Below are positions 13,548 through 27,100 of a DNA stretch of 64,000 nucleotides, in pieces; the first letter of the stretch is position 1; each line of letters starts with the position of its first letter. The stretch spans positions 22,247,001 to 22,311,000 of the forward strand of contig CM066322.1 of the NCBI GenBank assembly GCA_033807775.1, read 5' to 3'. Made by a program: the position numbers and the translations under genes. The notes under the pieces were generated by a model that saw only the letters and a list, made by a program, of their open reading frames with translations, did no database searches and was not told the DNA's origin. Source of the DNA: Saussurea involucrata (taxonomy: Eukaryota; Streptophyta; Magnoliopsida; Asterales; Asteraceae).

Positions 13548-16500
13548 TTACATGGAAGAAACATCGGTTGTGCTTTCAGAAAGCGATCCCTTTGTCCACC
13601 TTTTTAACATGTTTAGAGCTGCATTTGGTTGATCCATAGGAACCATATGACCCGCATCGTGAACCTGTTGGCATCAAACCAGAAATGTCATTAGAGAACT
13701 TATAGTTATAATACCAACAACTTCGATACTTATCCAATGGCGTTACAATAAGTTGTTAGAAGGAAGTTATACGACGTTACAAAGTGTTTCTACAAAAACA
13801 CTAATAAGATGATTTATTTCGTGCGTTCTTTTAGATTGTCCAACTTCGTCTATAGAACTTGTAGGTAGCATAACTTTGGGCCCGTTTGTTAGCAGCTTAA
13901 TGAGGCTCGCAGATTATTCGCTCAGCTATACGTGACTGTTTGGTAGTGGCTTAATGATATAGAAAGTGGCTTATTCAATAAGCTTATAGGGGAGAGCTTT
14001 ATGCAGAAAGCCAAGTTTTTTCCAAACCTGTCCCTCTCAATTAAAAAACGTCTATTTCCATCCCCTTCCAAATAAAAACCTTCCCAATCTATACAGACAG
14101 ATTAATCCATACAGACCGCTTTATTAATACAACCTAATGAAAAACCAACCAAACAGCCCCAAAGTTGTTGGTTTGTATAAACTTAAATCCTATTAATTAC
14201 TTTATTGATTAGATCTAGATGTTCTAAAATGCCCATTTTTTAACATCCATTCCAGGCTACAGAAAATACACATGCTAGAAGGGTGTACCTTAAGGAAAGT
14301 GAGTGGGCCATGGGTTTTGAATAAGCCAGCTTCAGAACCACCAACCATGAAAGGAGCATCAGCAGATGAAACAAACTCTTTCTGACCACTCCATTCCATT
14401 GCATGAACCCATCTTGAATTGCCTGAACTCATACAGATGAACAAATATTAGATCAATGATTTAACCATTTGTTTCTAATGAAATAACTTGAGCCGATGAA
14501 CACTAACCGAGCCAGTTGCAGATGAGGTCGTATTCTCCAGCATATACGAGCATCTTAATCCCATCTTCGAGGAGATGAGGGATACCAGCTTCAAGATTCC
14601 TCATCCAGTCCATAATCATGGCCTGATATACAACAGGGCTGCAGGAAACAAAATCTATGTCACCCACTCCAAGAGCCTCCTTAACAGATTTGTTGCTAAG
14701 GAGATTCTCCATGTTCGAAAAGTCATAGCAGAGGCTGCCCTCACACTCCTTTCTGATGTCATAATGCTGCATATTAGAAGCGATTCATATATAGTTAGAT
14801 ACGCTAAAATTGTTATATGGGTACTCATACTCATGGATTCTTGTATATTTACAGTTTTAGCATAAGATGTTTTTGTCGAATAAAAAGGGCTCCATTAAAG
14901 CAAAGATATTCAGATATTGTGATTCAAATGAGAAAAGAAATTGGTCTTTACATTGATATTGCCAGCAACAGAGATGATAGAGCTAAAGATGGTGTTGCAA
15001 GCCAAGTATGCAGCCAAACAATCTGCTGTTCCATCAGTGTCTGAGAAAAGAGCAGAAAGAGTTGAATCAAGCAGGGTAGAACAGAGTTACAGAAGCACCA
15101 GCAAAGTATTAATGTGATATTACCACAAAGTTTAATTGCTGTTTCGCAAGCTGGAAGTCTCATGTTGATGTGTTTGTAATCAGACTCCTCGATTATTCCC
15201 ATGTCTAGTGCATAATCAGTATACGCCTTGTACTGAACTAGTGGATCAGTGAGTCCATTTCCAATGGCAAATCCCTGTGTAATAACTCAAAAATCAAATG
15301 CCCAATTCAAATGATAAAACCCATGTTCGCTGTTAAAATATGTGGAACCCCTTTAAATTTCTCTCTAAAAGATAGGGGAGGTTTCTACATATTTACGGGT
15401 TTGAAGTGTTTAACGCACGTGCTTCCAACACTCCCCTGCAAACGGAGGTTAGACAGTGCCCCCAAGAACGGAGGCGAAGGAGTGTGTCGAGTACCTAGGT
15501 GGTACCAAACCCCGGCTGTGATACCATGTTAGGATACGTGAACCTCTTTGAAATCTATCTAAAAAAGCACTTAAAAAGAAAGGGGAGGTTTCTACATATA
15601 CATACAGGTTTGATGGTCCTTGTCTAGCCAATGTGGCAACATTCGTAAAGAGAACATTAAGCACAAAGAGATACCTTCAAGTTTATATGAATTCCTTCCT
15701 TAGCTTTGTTTCCTTTGTTGACTCGGGCAGCAAAAGCAGGAATATAATGACCAGCATATGATTCTCCAGTAATATAAAAGTCATTCTTTGCAAATTCAGG
15801 ATGCTCTTTGAAGAAGGCCTAAAGCAAAACACGATCAGTCATCATAATGCCTTTTCACAAGATATTTGGACTTGTAAACGGCCATAATTTTTGCCAAGTA
15901 TTAGACATGTAAATATCTAGTTCGGACATGATTTCAAGGATATATAAAGAGAGAGTCAGGTTCATAAGAGAACAGTAACCAAATAAGACGATACGAAAAC
16001 GACCGAATAGCATGTATTTTACACTAAAATCGCGTGTAAAATCATATGTGATTCACACGACTCAGGTCGCTCGCTCACCTTTGCGTTGACCGTGTTCCGT
16101 AATCGCATGTAAAATCACATGTGATTTGGCCATTTTCTTATTCTATTATTTTGACCTCGTTCTTGTTTGATCCTCCGACTATGTATATATGACTGTTGAT
16201 ATGCTATCAAAAGCTTCAAAAGATAACAATACAGACTAAAGATGATTTGAGATAATTGAAAATGACCATTAAAAGGGAACAAAACTTTATCAAGAATCAT
16301 ATTTATATGTCTTTCGTGTGCACGCATATTCTTCAGATGTAAAAGCAAATACAGAATGTCATCTAAATGTAGCTTTTAGAAGTCCAAAAAACAAAATCTT
16401 GAATCACATATAGCACTTCCTAATGGTGGAACATATGAACCAAAACAGAACAGGATAAAAAGGTAGCCAAACAGCCATTATATGTATTATGTTCCAATTT

Positions 16501-18602
16501 GAAGTCTAAGAAAGCATGACAGTTAAGGACTTATGGAATGATACAACCAATGACTTTACAAATCACAAGGTTTAAGAGTCATACAGGTCACTGCTAGCAC
16601 CATTTTGGTGAAGCATACTGGCATACTGCTGCATGATGACGTACAATTAAGAGCAAAAAAAAGAACGAACCTGTAAGAAGTCATATAGGTCATCACTCAC
16701 ACCCTGTTCATTGTGCCGAATGTCTCGTTTATCAGAGCTATAACTAAATCCGGTTCCAGTAGGTTGGTCAACATACAACAGGTTTGATGCCTGAATATCA
16801 ACAAAACAAATAATGTTAAACATATGCAGAGTGAACAATGCTAAAACACCAAATTCAACTCCTTATAGTAACATCGAATCTATAACATGGAAAACCCGAC
16901 AATTAGAATATCCACAAAAAGGAATTGGTTAGAGAAACCTTTGTATATGGCTCTTGATAAAATATTAAACAAAAAGAAGATCATGAAATCATTATCAAGC
17001 ATCATCATGATGCAATGGTATGGTTTTTGAGCATGTATCTTATGTTGACAATATGCAGCAAGTAAAGATTAAATATAAAGAAAACCTACATTTCTCAACT
17101 TCTTTATCATTACGATAAACTAATAGACCCTGAACAAACTTATATGAGATGTAAGAGCTCCTCCGATAATTACAATGAAAAAATTAAAGATTCATTTCCC
17201 TTTTACAGTTTTACATCACTCCGGAAAACAGAAAATGGAGATCCCGGTTGTCTCCTTAACAACTAGACAAATCTACATCTAATGTATACCAAAAATTCAA
17301 TTCAAGAGGTCTCAATCATGTATCAACTAATATTGGGTGGAGCCTAACTTTAGAAAAGGAACCAATCTTAAGAAAATTACATAACAAAATAGAAGTACTG
17401 AAACCATATAATGATATAAAAATTACTGAATAAAACCATTGTCACCTGGTCCCATCCATACTCATTCCAGACAAGCGAAGCGTTCTTTTCAATTTTGAAA
17501 GGACCATTTTCATAAAAGAGAGCAAGCTCGCTGCTACATCCTGGCCCTCCAGTCAGCCAGATAACAACAGGGTGTGTTTTGCAACTCCGTGATTCAAAGA
17601 AAAAGTAAAACATCCTACAAAACCCAAATATGCTTCTTAGAAGCTATGAAAAACAGGACTAACTCTTTCAGCAAGCAGAGACATATAATATAAATTATAA
17701 AGTGCATATGTATGAAGAAAGAAAAACAACATAATAATAGCAATAGAGTTGGCTAAACAATAACATGATAAGAAACAAGCTTCATGATATAGTGACAAAC
17801 AGAAGCTCTGCATCCAATTTCTACAGGCAGGTGATATTACAGAAGCTTTTGGTCTGTCATGGTAATCAGCCTTCCGGCTAACTGATTAATGTTTATAATA
17901 TACATAATATATGCGTGATCCATAACCAGCACACTACACACCAACAATTCTTATCACATCCTACAGATAGAGCCAAATTGAACAGCCTTACTAGTGTCAG
18001 GAGCAGCATTTCTGTCTTCTTTTTCAAATAGAAAGCTTATTACACCGGAATAAATAAGCAAAATGCCTCTCTAATATTCTAAGTCTGACATTGTTTTTTA
18101 AAATAGTTCTATTTACAGCCACAGAAACAGTAACTTCTAGATTCTAAGTTTGAGATCCCATTACCAAAAAAAGAAAGTTTAAAATCATCAAGACGTTCAA
18201 CAGATAAATATCTCCCAATAAAGCATAATCACGAACTCCTAAAAATTTGAAAAAAGAGCACTAAAAAGAATAAGTAATTTAATACCTAGCAGCATGAGAA
18301 TGTTCAATCTGGTAATAACCAGCATGATGACCTAAATCATCGACAGATATGCCATGCGGATCGACAAAATTGGGAAACTTAAAACGCTTCTCAACTATCT
18401 TCTTCTGCTGGACACTCGACGATCGCAACCCAGCATCGTCCTCAATGATGTTGATCGAACGTTCTGGGAACAAATTAAAGTCCCTGATCATCTTCTTCGC
18501 TAAAGTTGATGGGAAGCTAGGGTTGTCCAAACTAAGAGTCGTCGTCGAAGCAAGCGGTGCAAGAAGAAGAAGAAGAGGGAGAAGAAGCATCAAGTTCTCC
18601 AT
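13548..18602 (-). CDS. SCPL49: Serine carboxypeptidase-like protein (SCPL47/48/49 clade), complete
   Basis: This is a peptidase family S10 enzyme that removes C-terminal residues; members of this clade are vacuolar or secreted. Nine exons give exactly 1500 nt (499 aa plus stop): 18286-18602, 17446-17614, 16671-16790, 15675-15818, 15124-15274, 14952-15040, 14508-14766, 14289-14422 and 13548-13664. All introns are GT-AG. The N-terminus is a clear signal peptide ([19 protein letters not shown]), followed by a propeptide and the [11 protein letters not shown] oxyanion region. The triad is present: Ser222 in GESYAGHY, Asp410 in GEYDLICNW and His467 in [10 protein letters not shown]. Length and architecture are normal and no lesion was seen. 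The symbol is a clade-level assignment; a true ortholog call needs a tree. Confidence 0.93.
13872..14167. mobile_element. MITE in intron 8 of the carboxypeptidase gene
   Basis: The ends form an imperfect inverted repeat: AACTTTGGGCCCGTTTG on the left and the complement of AACTTTGGGGCTGTTTGG on the right. The interior carries repeated TTAATGA/TTATT motifs. No target duplication was resolved. Confidence 0.6.
15290..15660. repeat. Retroelement fragment in carboxypeptidase intron 4
   Basis: Two similar stretches (GGGGAGGTTTCTACATAT at about 15373 and 15581) flank a motif close to the complement of the initiator-Met tRNA primer-binding site (GATACCATGTTAGG, near 15520). This suggests a small remnant of an LTR element in minus orientation. 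Confidence 0.35.
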
Positions 18603-18652
18603 AATTAAGAGAAAATCTGAAGATTTGAAGAGTTTCAGAGATGGATGAAGGA

Positions 18653-18659
18653 TTATATA
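18653..18659 (-). promoter_or_regulatory. TATA box of the carboxypeptidase gene
   Basis: On the minus strand this reads TATATAA, about 51 nt upstream of the ATG at 18602, which would leave a 5' UTR of about 20-25 nt. It is the only strong TATA motif close upstream of the start codon. Its role is inferred from position. Confidence 0.5.
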
Positions 18660-18857
18660 GTGAAGTGCAGGGTTGATGATGGCAACGGAAAGGAGTGAAG
18701 AAGAAGGGACTAGGGAGTGCGTGTTGCTTGTGGTGAAGAAACGGTGTCGTTTGCTTCATTGCTTGTCCTTGTAAGAAACTGCTTTTGCTTTATGAGGCGG
18801 GAACCTTATTGCTTGGAGTGTTCCTCGACTATCTCACCCAACAAACTTTTGTATTTT

Positions 18858-19061
18858 TAATTTGAAACCCTTTAAAAGGTTGAAACCAATAAAACCTGCT
18901 ACATCATTATTGATTAAATATTTAACGATTGAGATCAACTTTAGATATAACTAACGATCCACTAAGCTTAATTTTATAAGATAATTTAGTTAGATCACGA
19001 TTAGATCAAGGGTTAAGACGATGGTTTCACAAGTTTCAACTTTTTGGAGGGTTTCAAATTA
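18858..19061. mobile_element. Small MITE with TAATTTGAAACCC termini
   Basis: The left end TAATTTGAAACCC is matched by its complement at the right end. The inverted arms extend about 28 bp with a few mismatches (…AAAGGTTGAAAC and …AAAAGTTGAAAC). It lies just upstream of the carboxypeptidase promoter. No coding sequence. Confidence 0.6.
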
Positions 19062-19227
19062 TCCTCCATCTCTCTCTATATATATTTATTAAAGTGAAAT
19101 TACATATTTGGATATAAATTTATGATTTGGGTATTTAATACGCATTAATAACTGATTCGTGTCGTCTGGTTTGCATTAGTTAATAGATCATAACTTTTGA
19201 GTTGGATCGAGATGGTTTTTATTTATT

Positions 19228-20319
19228 TAGGGTGTTGCTATAGAGACACTTATCTAGGTTATAGCCTTATAGACTCTCATAATTAACTTTTGACTTAAAG
19301 ATAAGGAGTCTTGAAAATTGTGAATATACTACACATCTATGTTCATTGTAATTATTATACATTTATGTTATTGTAACCCTAATGTTTTTATTTTATTTTT
19401 CTATTTTTAATAATCATAATTAAGTTTTTTACTTTTTACTTTTTATTTATAACAATACTTTAAATTAATATTATTTTTTATTTTATTATGTTGATATTTT
19501 ATCTTATGGTTGGTTTCTACAATTTAATTAATTTTCTTTTAGTTGTTAGTATTATAACCAATACTACTCTTATTAAAATGTCTAATAACAATCAAGTTTT
19601 TAAGTATTATTATTTTCTAAAACGTTTGATGATTTAAGAAAATTAGATTTGGTAGTAATTTGTTTATTTTATTACATATGTTTTAGATTTTAAATAACCA
19701 AACTGTGAATTTATAAATATTTTATTTTTTTAAATTTATTTGTAAACATATATATGAACTTAAAAGTTGAAATTGATATATCTGTACAATTTCAACGATT
19801 ATATTTTAAATAGAAGTGTATATACCAATCAAGACGTTTTTTAATCTTAATTTCCTTTTTTGTTATATAAGAACACAACTGCTAATTATTCAAATTTAGT
19901 TTAAAATAGAAAAGGAATTTTAAAATTTTAATTATTTGAGAAAATTTTGAGTGGAGCAAGTTGTTTATTTTGTAATTTGAGTTTCAAATCTAAATAACAA
20001 AAACTGTTTTATAATGATAATAAAAATCTAAATAACAAAAACGAGTTAGGAATGTCGTGTCTTTTCCAAAAAAAAAACTAATAATAATAACAATAATATA
20101 CATAAAATAAAAGGAACAAAGATAATTAATAATAATATAATGTTTATTTACAAAAGTAAAAGATAATAAAATAATGATTACTTATCAAAAAACAAGAAGA
20201 AAAGAAAACAAAATTGATTAAATTATGATGATTAGTAAATAAATGCATGATTAAGTAATAGTTAGTAGTAGGGAGGTGTCCAAGTAGCAATTAGAGAGGT
20301 GTCTTAATAGAATCACCCT
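19228..20319. mobile_element. AT-rich 1.1 kb non-autonomous DNA element with 9-bp flanking repeats
   Basis: The left end AGGGTGTTGCTATAGAGACAC is mirrored by the right end, whose complement reads AGGGTGATTCTATTAAGACAC. The direct repeat TTATTTATT flanks it (19219-19227 and 20320-20328). Nine bases fits a Mutator-like insertion, but the repeat is low-complexity and the ends differ by one base. The interior is AT-rich with no ORF. Confidence 0.5.
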
Positions 20320-20354
20320 TTATTTATTAAGTTGTACTCTAGTTTTAGAAATTT

Positions 20355-20935
20355 AGGAATTGTTTATAAAATACTTATCCGGCTAACGTTTATCAAGGTA
20401 GTGTTTACCAAATACCTATTTGAGTAAATGTTTATCAAGTCATTATTTTATCGGATGAATATAGTAAAGACTAAGAATTTTACCGGTAAGAGCGAGGCAA
20501 GAACCTAGGGTCTTACCTGGTAAGTATGGACGATGACTCGCCACGGTTAGTGCTTACCGGGTTAATTGTTGCCTACGATAGCTTTTTAGTGGATTAAAAT
20601 CTCACCCGGTAAGTAAATGATAGTGTTAAATTTCACTGGTAAGCGTTTACCGTTTAAGTGTTTGATAAACGGCCTCTACGTCACATTACCTTACGGGATG
20701 AATATGGTAAGGACTAAAAATCTTACATGTTAAGAGTTAAGACAATGACCGAGAACCTTACTTTGTAAAAGCTAAGACAATGACCGAGAATCTTACCTGG
20801 TAAGTGAGAATAAACACTTTTACCACATATAGCTCTTAACGAAAATTTTGTTGCATACAATATTATTTTAATGAAATAAAATCTGACCCGATAAGTAACT
20901 AATAATGTTAAATTTTATAGTTTACTCAAGATAAA
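20355..20935. mobile_element. Degenerate GGTAAG-rich Tourist-like copies
   Basis: One nearly full copy (about 20355-20678, ending GATAAACGGCCTC) and a second partial copy (about 20690-20935) of the family at 293-548 and 30830-31117, in inverted orientation. Repeated CTTACC/GGTAAG blocks are recognisable, but the ends have decayed. Confidence 0.5.
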
Positions 20936-21187
20936 TAGTTGATAGTCGACCACTTATTTAGACCATAAAATTTCTATTTTTTATTTGTTTAATTTTGGTT
21001 TTCTTACATGTGGTCTCATTTAGACCGTAGGTTGTTTTATTTATTATTCTGCTCTTTTATTTGTTTGTTTTAATTTTTCAATTTTGAAGGATCATAAATA
21101 CTTGTGCTTTAGTTTTAGAAACCTGTTTATTTAAGAATAACTTTTTTCTGTTCTTTAACTTTTATTTAATTAAAGTATTAGAAATGC

Positions 21188-21783
21188 AGGCATCTTCAAT
21201 AGATTACACTATATTTTACATCTAATTTTAAAAATAGTGTCAATTTTAGTGTTAATAGTAAATCTTTTTCAATGTGTAACACTATTTTTTAAAAGTGATG
21301 TAAGAAGTAGTGTAAATGAATAGTGTTACACCAAATATAGTGTAATACTATTCATTACACCAAATTTAGTGTGAAAAGTAGAGACCTCATTTGAGATGTG
21401 AATAGTGTCATTTACACCAAATTTAGTGTTTAGGCATTGTTTGGCAAAAAAAACTAGCTTATAAGCTAGCTTATTTTTTGGGGTACATATTTGTATGACT
21501 ATAAGCTAGCTTTTTAACAAGCTACTTGAAGTAGCTTATGAGTAGTTTTTTGTAAATATTCCAATTATGTTCTTATTAATATTAATTATTATTTATTAAC
21601 TATTTTTTTAATATGTTCTTTTTGGTCATTTAAATGTTTATAAGCTATTTTTTGTCAAACGTGACTTTTTAATCAGCTAGTTTATCAACTACCAGCTAGC
21701 TTATAAGTCGTAAGCTAAAGTTTATCAGCTAGTTTGCCAGACATAGCCTTAGTGTAAGATTTAGTGACCCCATTGGAGATGGT
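21188..21783. mobile_element. Decayed MITE interrupted by a second MITE
   Basis: The outer left end (GGCATCTTCAATAGATTACAC) resembles the complement of the right end (GACCATCTCCAATGGGG…). The interior repeats AATTTAGTGT-type motifs. The Tourist-like element at 21433-21748 interrupts it. Flanking sequence on both sides is AT-rich with nothing recognised. Confidence 0.45.
21433..21748. mobile_element. Tourist-like MITE nested in an older MITE
   Basis: The termini GGCATTGTTTGGCA and the complement of GGCTATGTCTGGCA are flanked by TTA on both sides (21430-21432 and 21749-21751). Internal AGCTTATAAGCTAGCTTAT repeats occur on both arms. A related terminus occurs at 33604. Confidence 0.7.
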
Positions 21784-22258
21784 CGTAAAATTTTTAATTA
21801 CTAACTAGTTTTAATTGTGGAATATTAGTTATAAAAATAAGCGATGTCAACATTATAGATGTCGATCATGTTATCATTAAGTATTTATTTATTTTTAATT
21901 TTAAATATGACATAGAATTTTAATTGGTAATTACTTGGATCATTTTATTATTATCAGGCTATTAGGTCAACAAAAAATCTAAATATCTTTTTATTAGTTA
22001 AAGGTTATTTTTGTAGAATTTACTAGTCAAAGATTCTATCATCTTTTAAGTATAAATGGTACAATACATATTAATGTGATATTTAAATGTCTGATGGTTT
22101 TAATGCATCTATTTTGTAAAAATATCAATATATAATAATTTAGCTTTTGTAATGTTGGTATAAAATCATATTAACTTGAAAAATGTTGATACCAAATAAA
22201 GTTAATTGAAATATGATATAAAAAATATGTGGATCAAGTATAATTAATTAGTACATAA

Positions 22259-24134
22259 TGTAACGACCCGAAATCTCATAAAATAAACGATTAAACATTA
22301 CAACCGAAAATGTTCCCAAAGTCTACAATACATCAAATTTACTCTAAGCTCGCAGCGGAAACCACCTTCACAACTGAGATACTACAAGAAGCCCGACGAT
22401 ACTCGGCAAGTCTTCACTACCTCTCGCTCTTTTACCACGACCCGACCTTCCATCCTCATAATATGAAGCTTCATACACTACTAATACCTGAAAATGGTTT
22501 TTAAGTTTTGAAAGCGAGGGTTAGACCATAAGGTCTAGTGAATTCCCTCCTAAAAACGTAACCACAAAACATTTTACGAAACACGTTTCCTTGCAAACAA
22601 TACTTGACACGTTTCCTTGCAAACAACACTTAACAAGTTTCCTTGCAAACAATACTTGACACGTTTCCTTGCAAATAATACTTGACACGTTTCCTTGCAA
22701 ATAACACTTAACAAGTTTCCTTGCAAATAACACTTAACAAGTTTCCTTGCAAATAACACTTAACAAGTTTGAGCTCAAACAAGGGTATACACAGTGGTAC
22801 GGACCAATAACACCTTACAAAGCCAGGCACGACAACTCATCACCTTACAAAGCCAGGGACGGCAACTCATCACCTTACAAAGCCAGGGACGGCAACTCAT
22901 CACCTTACAAAGCCAGGGACGGCAACTCATCACCTTACAAAGCCAGGGACGGCAACTCGGGGGTCCTCCACTGTGTAACCCGACTCTACCACAAACATAA
23001 ACATTTAAAACATGCTTTAAAACTTACTCGAGGAATATCCTCCTTCCACTTGTAAAATAACACTTTTCATGCATGAGAAAACATAAGATTCATGATGATC
23101 AAGTAAACTCATTTTCAGTCATATCAATTCTTCGCAATTCATTTTAAAAGATAGGAATAATGCATAAGGGAACTCACCTTAGCGTTAGCACCTCGACACA
23201 CGCTCCGAAACCCACACTTGTTCGAACCGAGCACCTGAATTGGGCACCACAAGAATGGTGTTAAACCATCTAACCATACTCCCAAACATCCTTAACATAA
23301 CCCCAAGACAATCCCCCAATCGCTGCCTCGATCCTAGACCCGAACGAACAACGAAAACGGACAAAAGGGAAAAGGGGACAGAGCCTGGCGCCGATGGTGG
23401 CGCCGATCCATCGGCGCCGAGATCGGCGCGGATCCCTGGTTTGCCCTGCACGATTTTCTTCCCAAAGCCCAAAGGTTTCTCAATCCCCAAACTTCTCTAA
23501 ATCGGTTCTAAACCTCTCAAATTGATACATTAGATATAATAAACCATAAGAATCAATTTCCAACATTCTACTCAACATAAAACCCATCAAATCCACCTAT
23601 TGATTCATGGATTTAAACCTCAAAACCCAAAAAGCTCAATCCATAGAAAATGGAGGTTACTAAACAACAAGATGGAGTTCCTTACTGAAATGATCACAAC
23701 TCATAGGGATTCAATCCCAAAAACATTGAACCCAAGGATTTCCAACTCCAACACACACTCTTGACCAAAACCCATTACACACAAGAAGAAGAAGATAAAT
23801 GAAGAGAATCGTACCTAGAAGATGATCTTCCAAAGCCTTTGATGAATCTCTCCCACTCCAAATTCCCAAAAGTTGGTCTTCTCCAAAATCCTTCTTCTCA
23901 AATCCTTAGCCGCCACCAAAAATGAAGAATGAGGGTTCTTCATCTGATTTATAACTCTAATTTCACACTCTAGAGCACATAAGTTTCCAATTTAACACCT
24001 TGGCCACCAAATTCCCTTTTATTCTAAAATGCCACCAGAGAAAACAATACTTAGGAATATGGTCCCTTTGCTAACTTTCACTCTTATTGCTCTAAGCACT
24101 AAACCTTCAACTTACTAAAGTTTGGGTTGTTACA
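22259..24134 (-). repeat. Left LTR (3' LTR), 1876 bp
   Basis: It contains seven copies of a 26-bp unit around GTTTCCTTGCAAA (about 22580-22765) and five copies of a 30-bp unit around TTACAAAGCCAGGGACGG (about 22810-22960). A GC-rich GGCGCCGAT palindromic cluster lies near 23390-23430. It differs from the right LTR by 8 substitutions and one 30-bp unit. Confidence 0.92.
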
Positions 24135-24135
24135 A

Positions 24136-24152
24136 CACTCCCCCCTTAAAAG
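24136..24152 (-). other. Polypurine tract
   Basis: The minus strand reads TTTTAAGGGGGGAGTG next to the left LTR. This is the expected position for priming plus-strand DNA synthesis and confirms the minus orientation. Confidence 0.85.
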
Positions 24153-27100
24153 AATTCCGTCCCCGGAATTCCTTATTGGAAAGGATGCGGGTAATATGCC
24201 CACACTAAACCGACACTCTCCCAAGGTGTAGCCATTTCTAACCCAGCCAACCACCTCATACATCGAAACCTGGAACATCGGATGCATTCCCTTCGATTCT
24301 TACGGTACTCTAACTCGCAGGCTATTGTCCCTACTCGATCGATCTTGACCACAAAAGACTAACTAAGGCTTCTCATGCACCTATACTTCCTTTGAGGAGG
24401 AACTTGGCGGAATCCCCCCGCTATAACATAAGATTCAACTACTAAGAAACAATCCCACACCTGACAGATTGGCACAAGACCAACCCTGTCCATCCCGACC
24501 ACTCACAGCCTCGAGTTCCTTCATCGTATGACCACTCAGAATCGTGCACCACCCAACAATCGTCTAAGCAGAAAACATTTCCCTTTCCTGGACCACCTCG
24601 ACCACAGTCCGTCGACTACAACACCACTCCCGACTTATACGTAACTAAGAGTAGGAACCTCCATACTTCCTACTTGATGCGATCACTTATCCGAATTCAA
24701 CTTATCCTGCAAGCACATCGATTTATCCCTACCTGCCACAAGCGTTTAGACACAAAATATAACTTCGATTACCCTCACTCAACCAAGAGGAGTAACCATG
24801 GTCACACCATACTATTCTCACTAGATTAATCACTGCACGACCAATTCGTTTAAACATTTCTCACAGAGTCACTAACTTAACTCATGCACAATTTCCTTCC
24901 TCAATACTCTTCCCAATGGTTCGCACACTTATGAAAGACAACCTACACAACGCTGCACCTTTTGGCATTGCTGTCAAGTTTATTACTTCCAAATTTACTC
25001 ACTTAATCCGACATACTAACTTCACCTCCCCACGTTGGCGTGGAGCACAGCCCACCAAACATTACTTGCCCTTCTCTCTCTCGACCTTTCCACATGCTGA
25101 TACCACTTTCTTATTACTCGCCTAACCAAACAGTTGCACCAAGATCCTAACTTAGGGCATTCAACCAAGTCGTCTTGAAACGACACCAGTGTTCGACGTC
25201 ACTACACATTCTTGATCTCCAACCTTTACTTCCTCGAATAATCCTTTCACACATGAGAAACAACTCGCATTCCTTAAGGATTTCGCATCTACTACACCCT
25301 ATTTTGACTAACATCTCATCATCTTTTTCCGACTCCCAATGATCCCAGAAACATGCTTACTTAGCGACTCTTACAACTAGAAACACTTGGTTTCTATTTC
25401 GGGTAACCACCCACCACCACTCCGTCATTCTATTCCTAACATAATCATACCACGACGTCAACTTACTCCCACGTGCTCCAACAATCTGGTTAACAAACCG
25501 AACACCTCATCTGAAACCCCCAAAAGGCTTCTATTCGATGTTTCCTCTCTCTCCAACATCACATTGCTACAACACTAGCTGGCACACTTAGCACGACAAC
25601 TACGGTCACTACACATCCGAGCACTCTTGGCCCATAACATCACACTGCAGACCAAATCTCTCATGATCATTCACACAATTCGAATTTGCCTTCGCATCCT
25701 CCCGAATACACAATCGAGTCTATCTCGCTACTTAGTCCTTCCCCAACTTGTTGAACTATAACTCACGAGTTCCCACTCAACTCAAACATACTCACTACCT
25801 TTGACCACTCCATTATTACGGCAATTCTTCATTATACCTAAGGCTTACACAATCCACCGGTACTAAGTGCTACCGCTTCCTCACACCACCATAGCACCAT
25901 GCGACCGCATCACAACAAGCTAACATGATGCCTTTACTTACACAGGAGATACTACCTCCTTCATGCCACCCATAACACAATCTCATACGAAACAAAACGT
26001 TTCCCGACCTTGCCTTTCCTGGGTCTAGACGAACCATGTGTCCAGGTCAACTATCCAAAGCGCACCCGCTTCGATTACCCCGACATTTCGTTCTTATATG
26101 GATCATCATACCCTATAAGAAATCACTTATGCAACCACGATCTTTCACTTTTGTAACATTCAAACAAGGATTTCCCGTTGGGATCTACCTCTCCTAACTC
26201 CTCGAACAAATTCTCGTTTCTCGTCAAATTTCTCCGAAATCTAAATCCGTTATACTAAACATCTGACACATAAGAGGATCATCAAAACCTCAATGGACAT
26301 CACATTCACTTTAGTGATCTTCCATTCTCCGATTGCTCTCCCTAGGTGTTCCTACGCCATATCATTTACACACATCTCGGACAACCTCCTTCGTTTGCCC
26401 GCAACGGGTTCATTCTCACGATTCAGTTTCCTGACAACGCCTCTAACTTAAGACATGATAAACAGTCGCAAACCTCCATATCAATGGACTACATGTGAAG
26501 ATTCCACTCCTTCTAGACCACCTAGGATTCCTAACAGAATCCACTTCGTCCAACTCATCATAACCAACTTATACCCCACCGCTCTCACTTGAGGAAACAC
26601 AAGACCTTTCTTAGCGTAGAACTTTAATTACCAAACATCTTAGTACTCCGACTCAAAGCCGATAACATTACATCAAGTAACGTAACGCTACTTATTACCA
26701 CCACACCAACAGACACGCTTTGGTCATTTCGAATCTTACCGCAATAAAACCATTCTCGCATAACTAAGCAATAGCTCAAACTACTATCATACCGACATTC
26801 CAAATTCACTGCCCGAGACTCCCGGTATTCACCCACTTCCCCTAACGGGAACACTAAGGTCATAACTCGACCACATCTTATTCAACTGAAAATTCCACTC
26901 CCAAAGCCTTTCCTCAACCTCAATCGTAATACCCTTCCCGACCTAGCGAGTTCCTAGCCTTCATGCATAATGACACAACGATTGAAAACATTTTGTACAC
27001 CTTTAGAAATACAGTAGACACAAAATCATAAAACAAGCTTGAGTATGTATGAGCCAACACCACCCAAGACGATTAGTAAAACACAACGATCGCAAGGATC

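Noticed and set aside
22806..22960. CRISPR-like repeat array
   Set aside because: The units are directly adjacent 30-mers without unique spacers, they lie in an LTR, and the genome is a plant.
22310..23500. Short ORFs repeated at 28338-29498, which could suggest a duplicated gene
   Set aside because: They lie at matching positions in the two LTRs of one retrotransposon and read tandem repeats. No domain was recognised.
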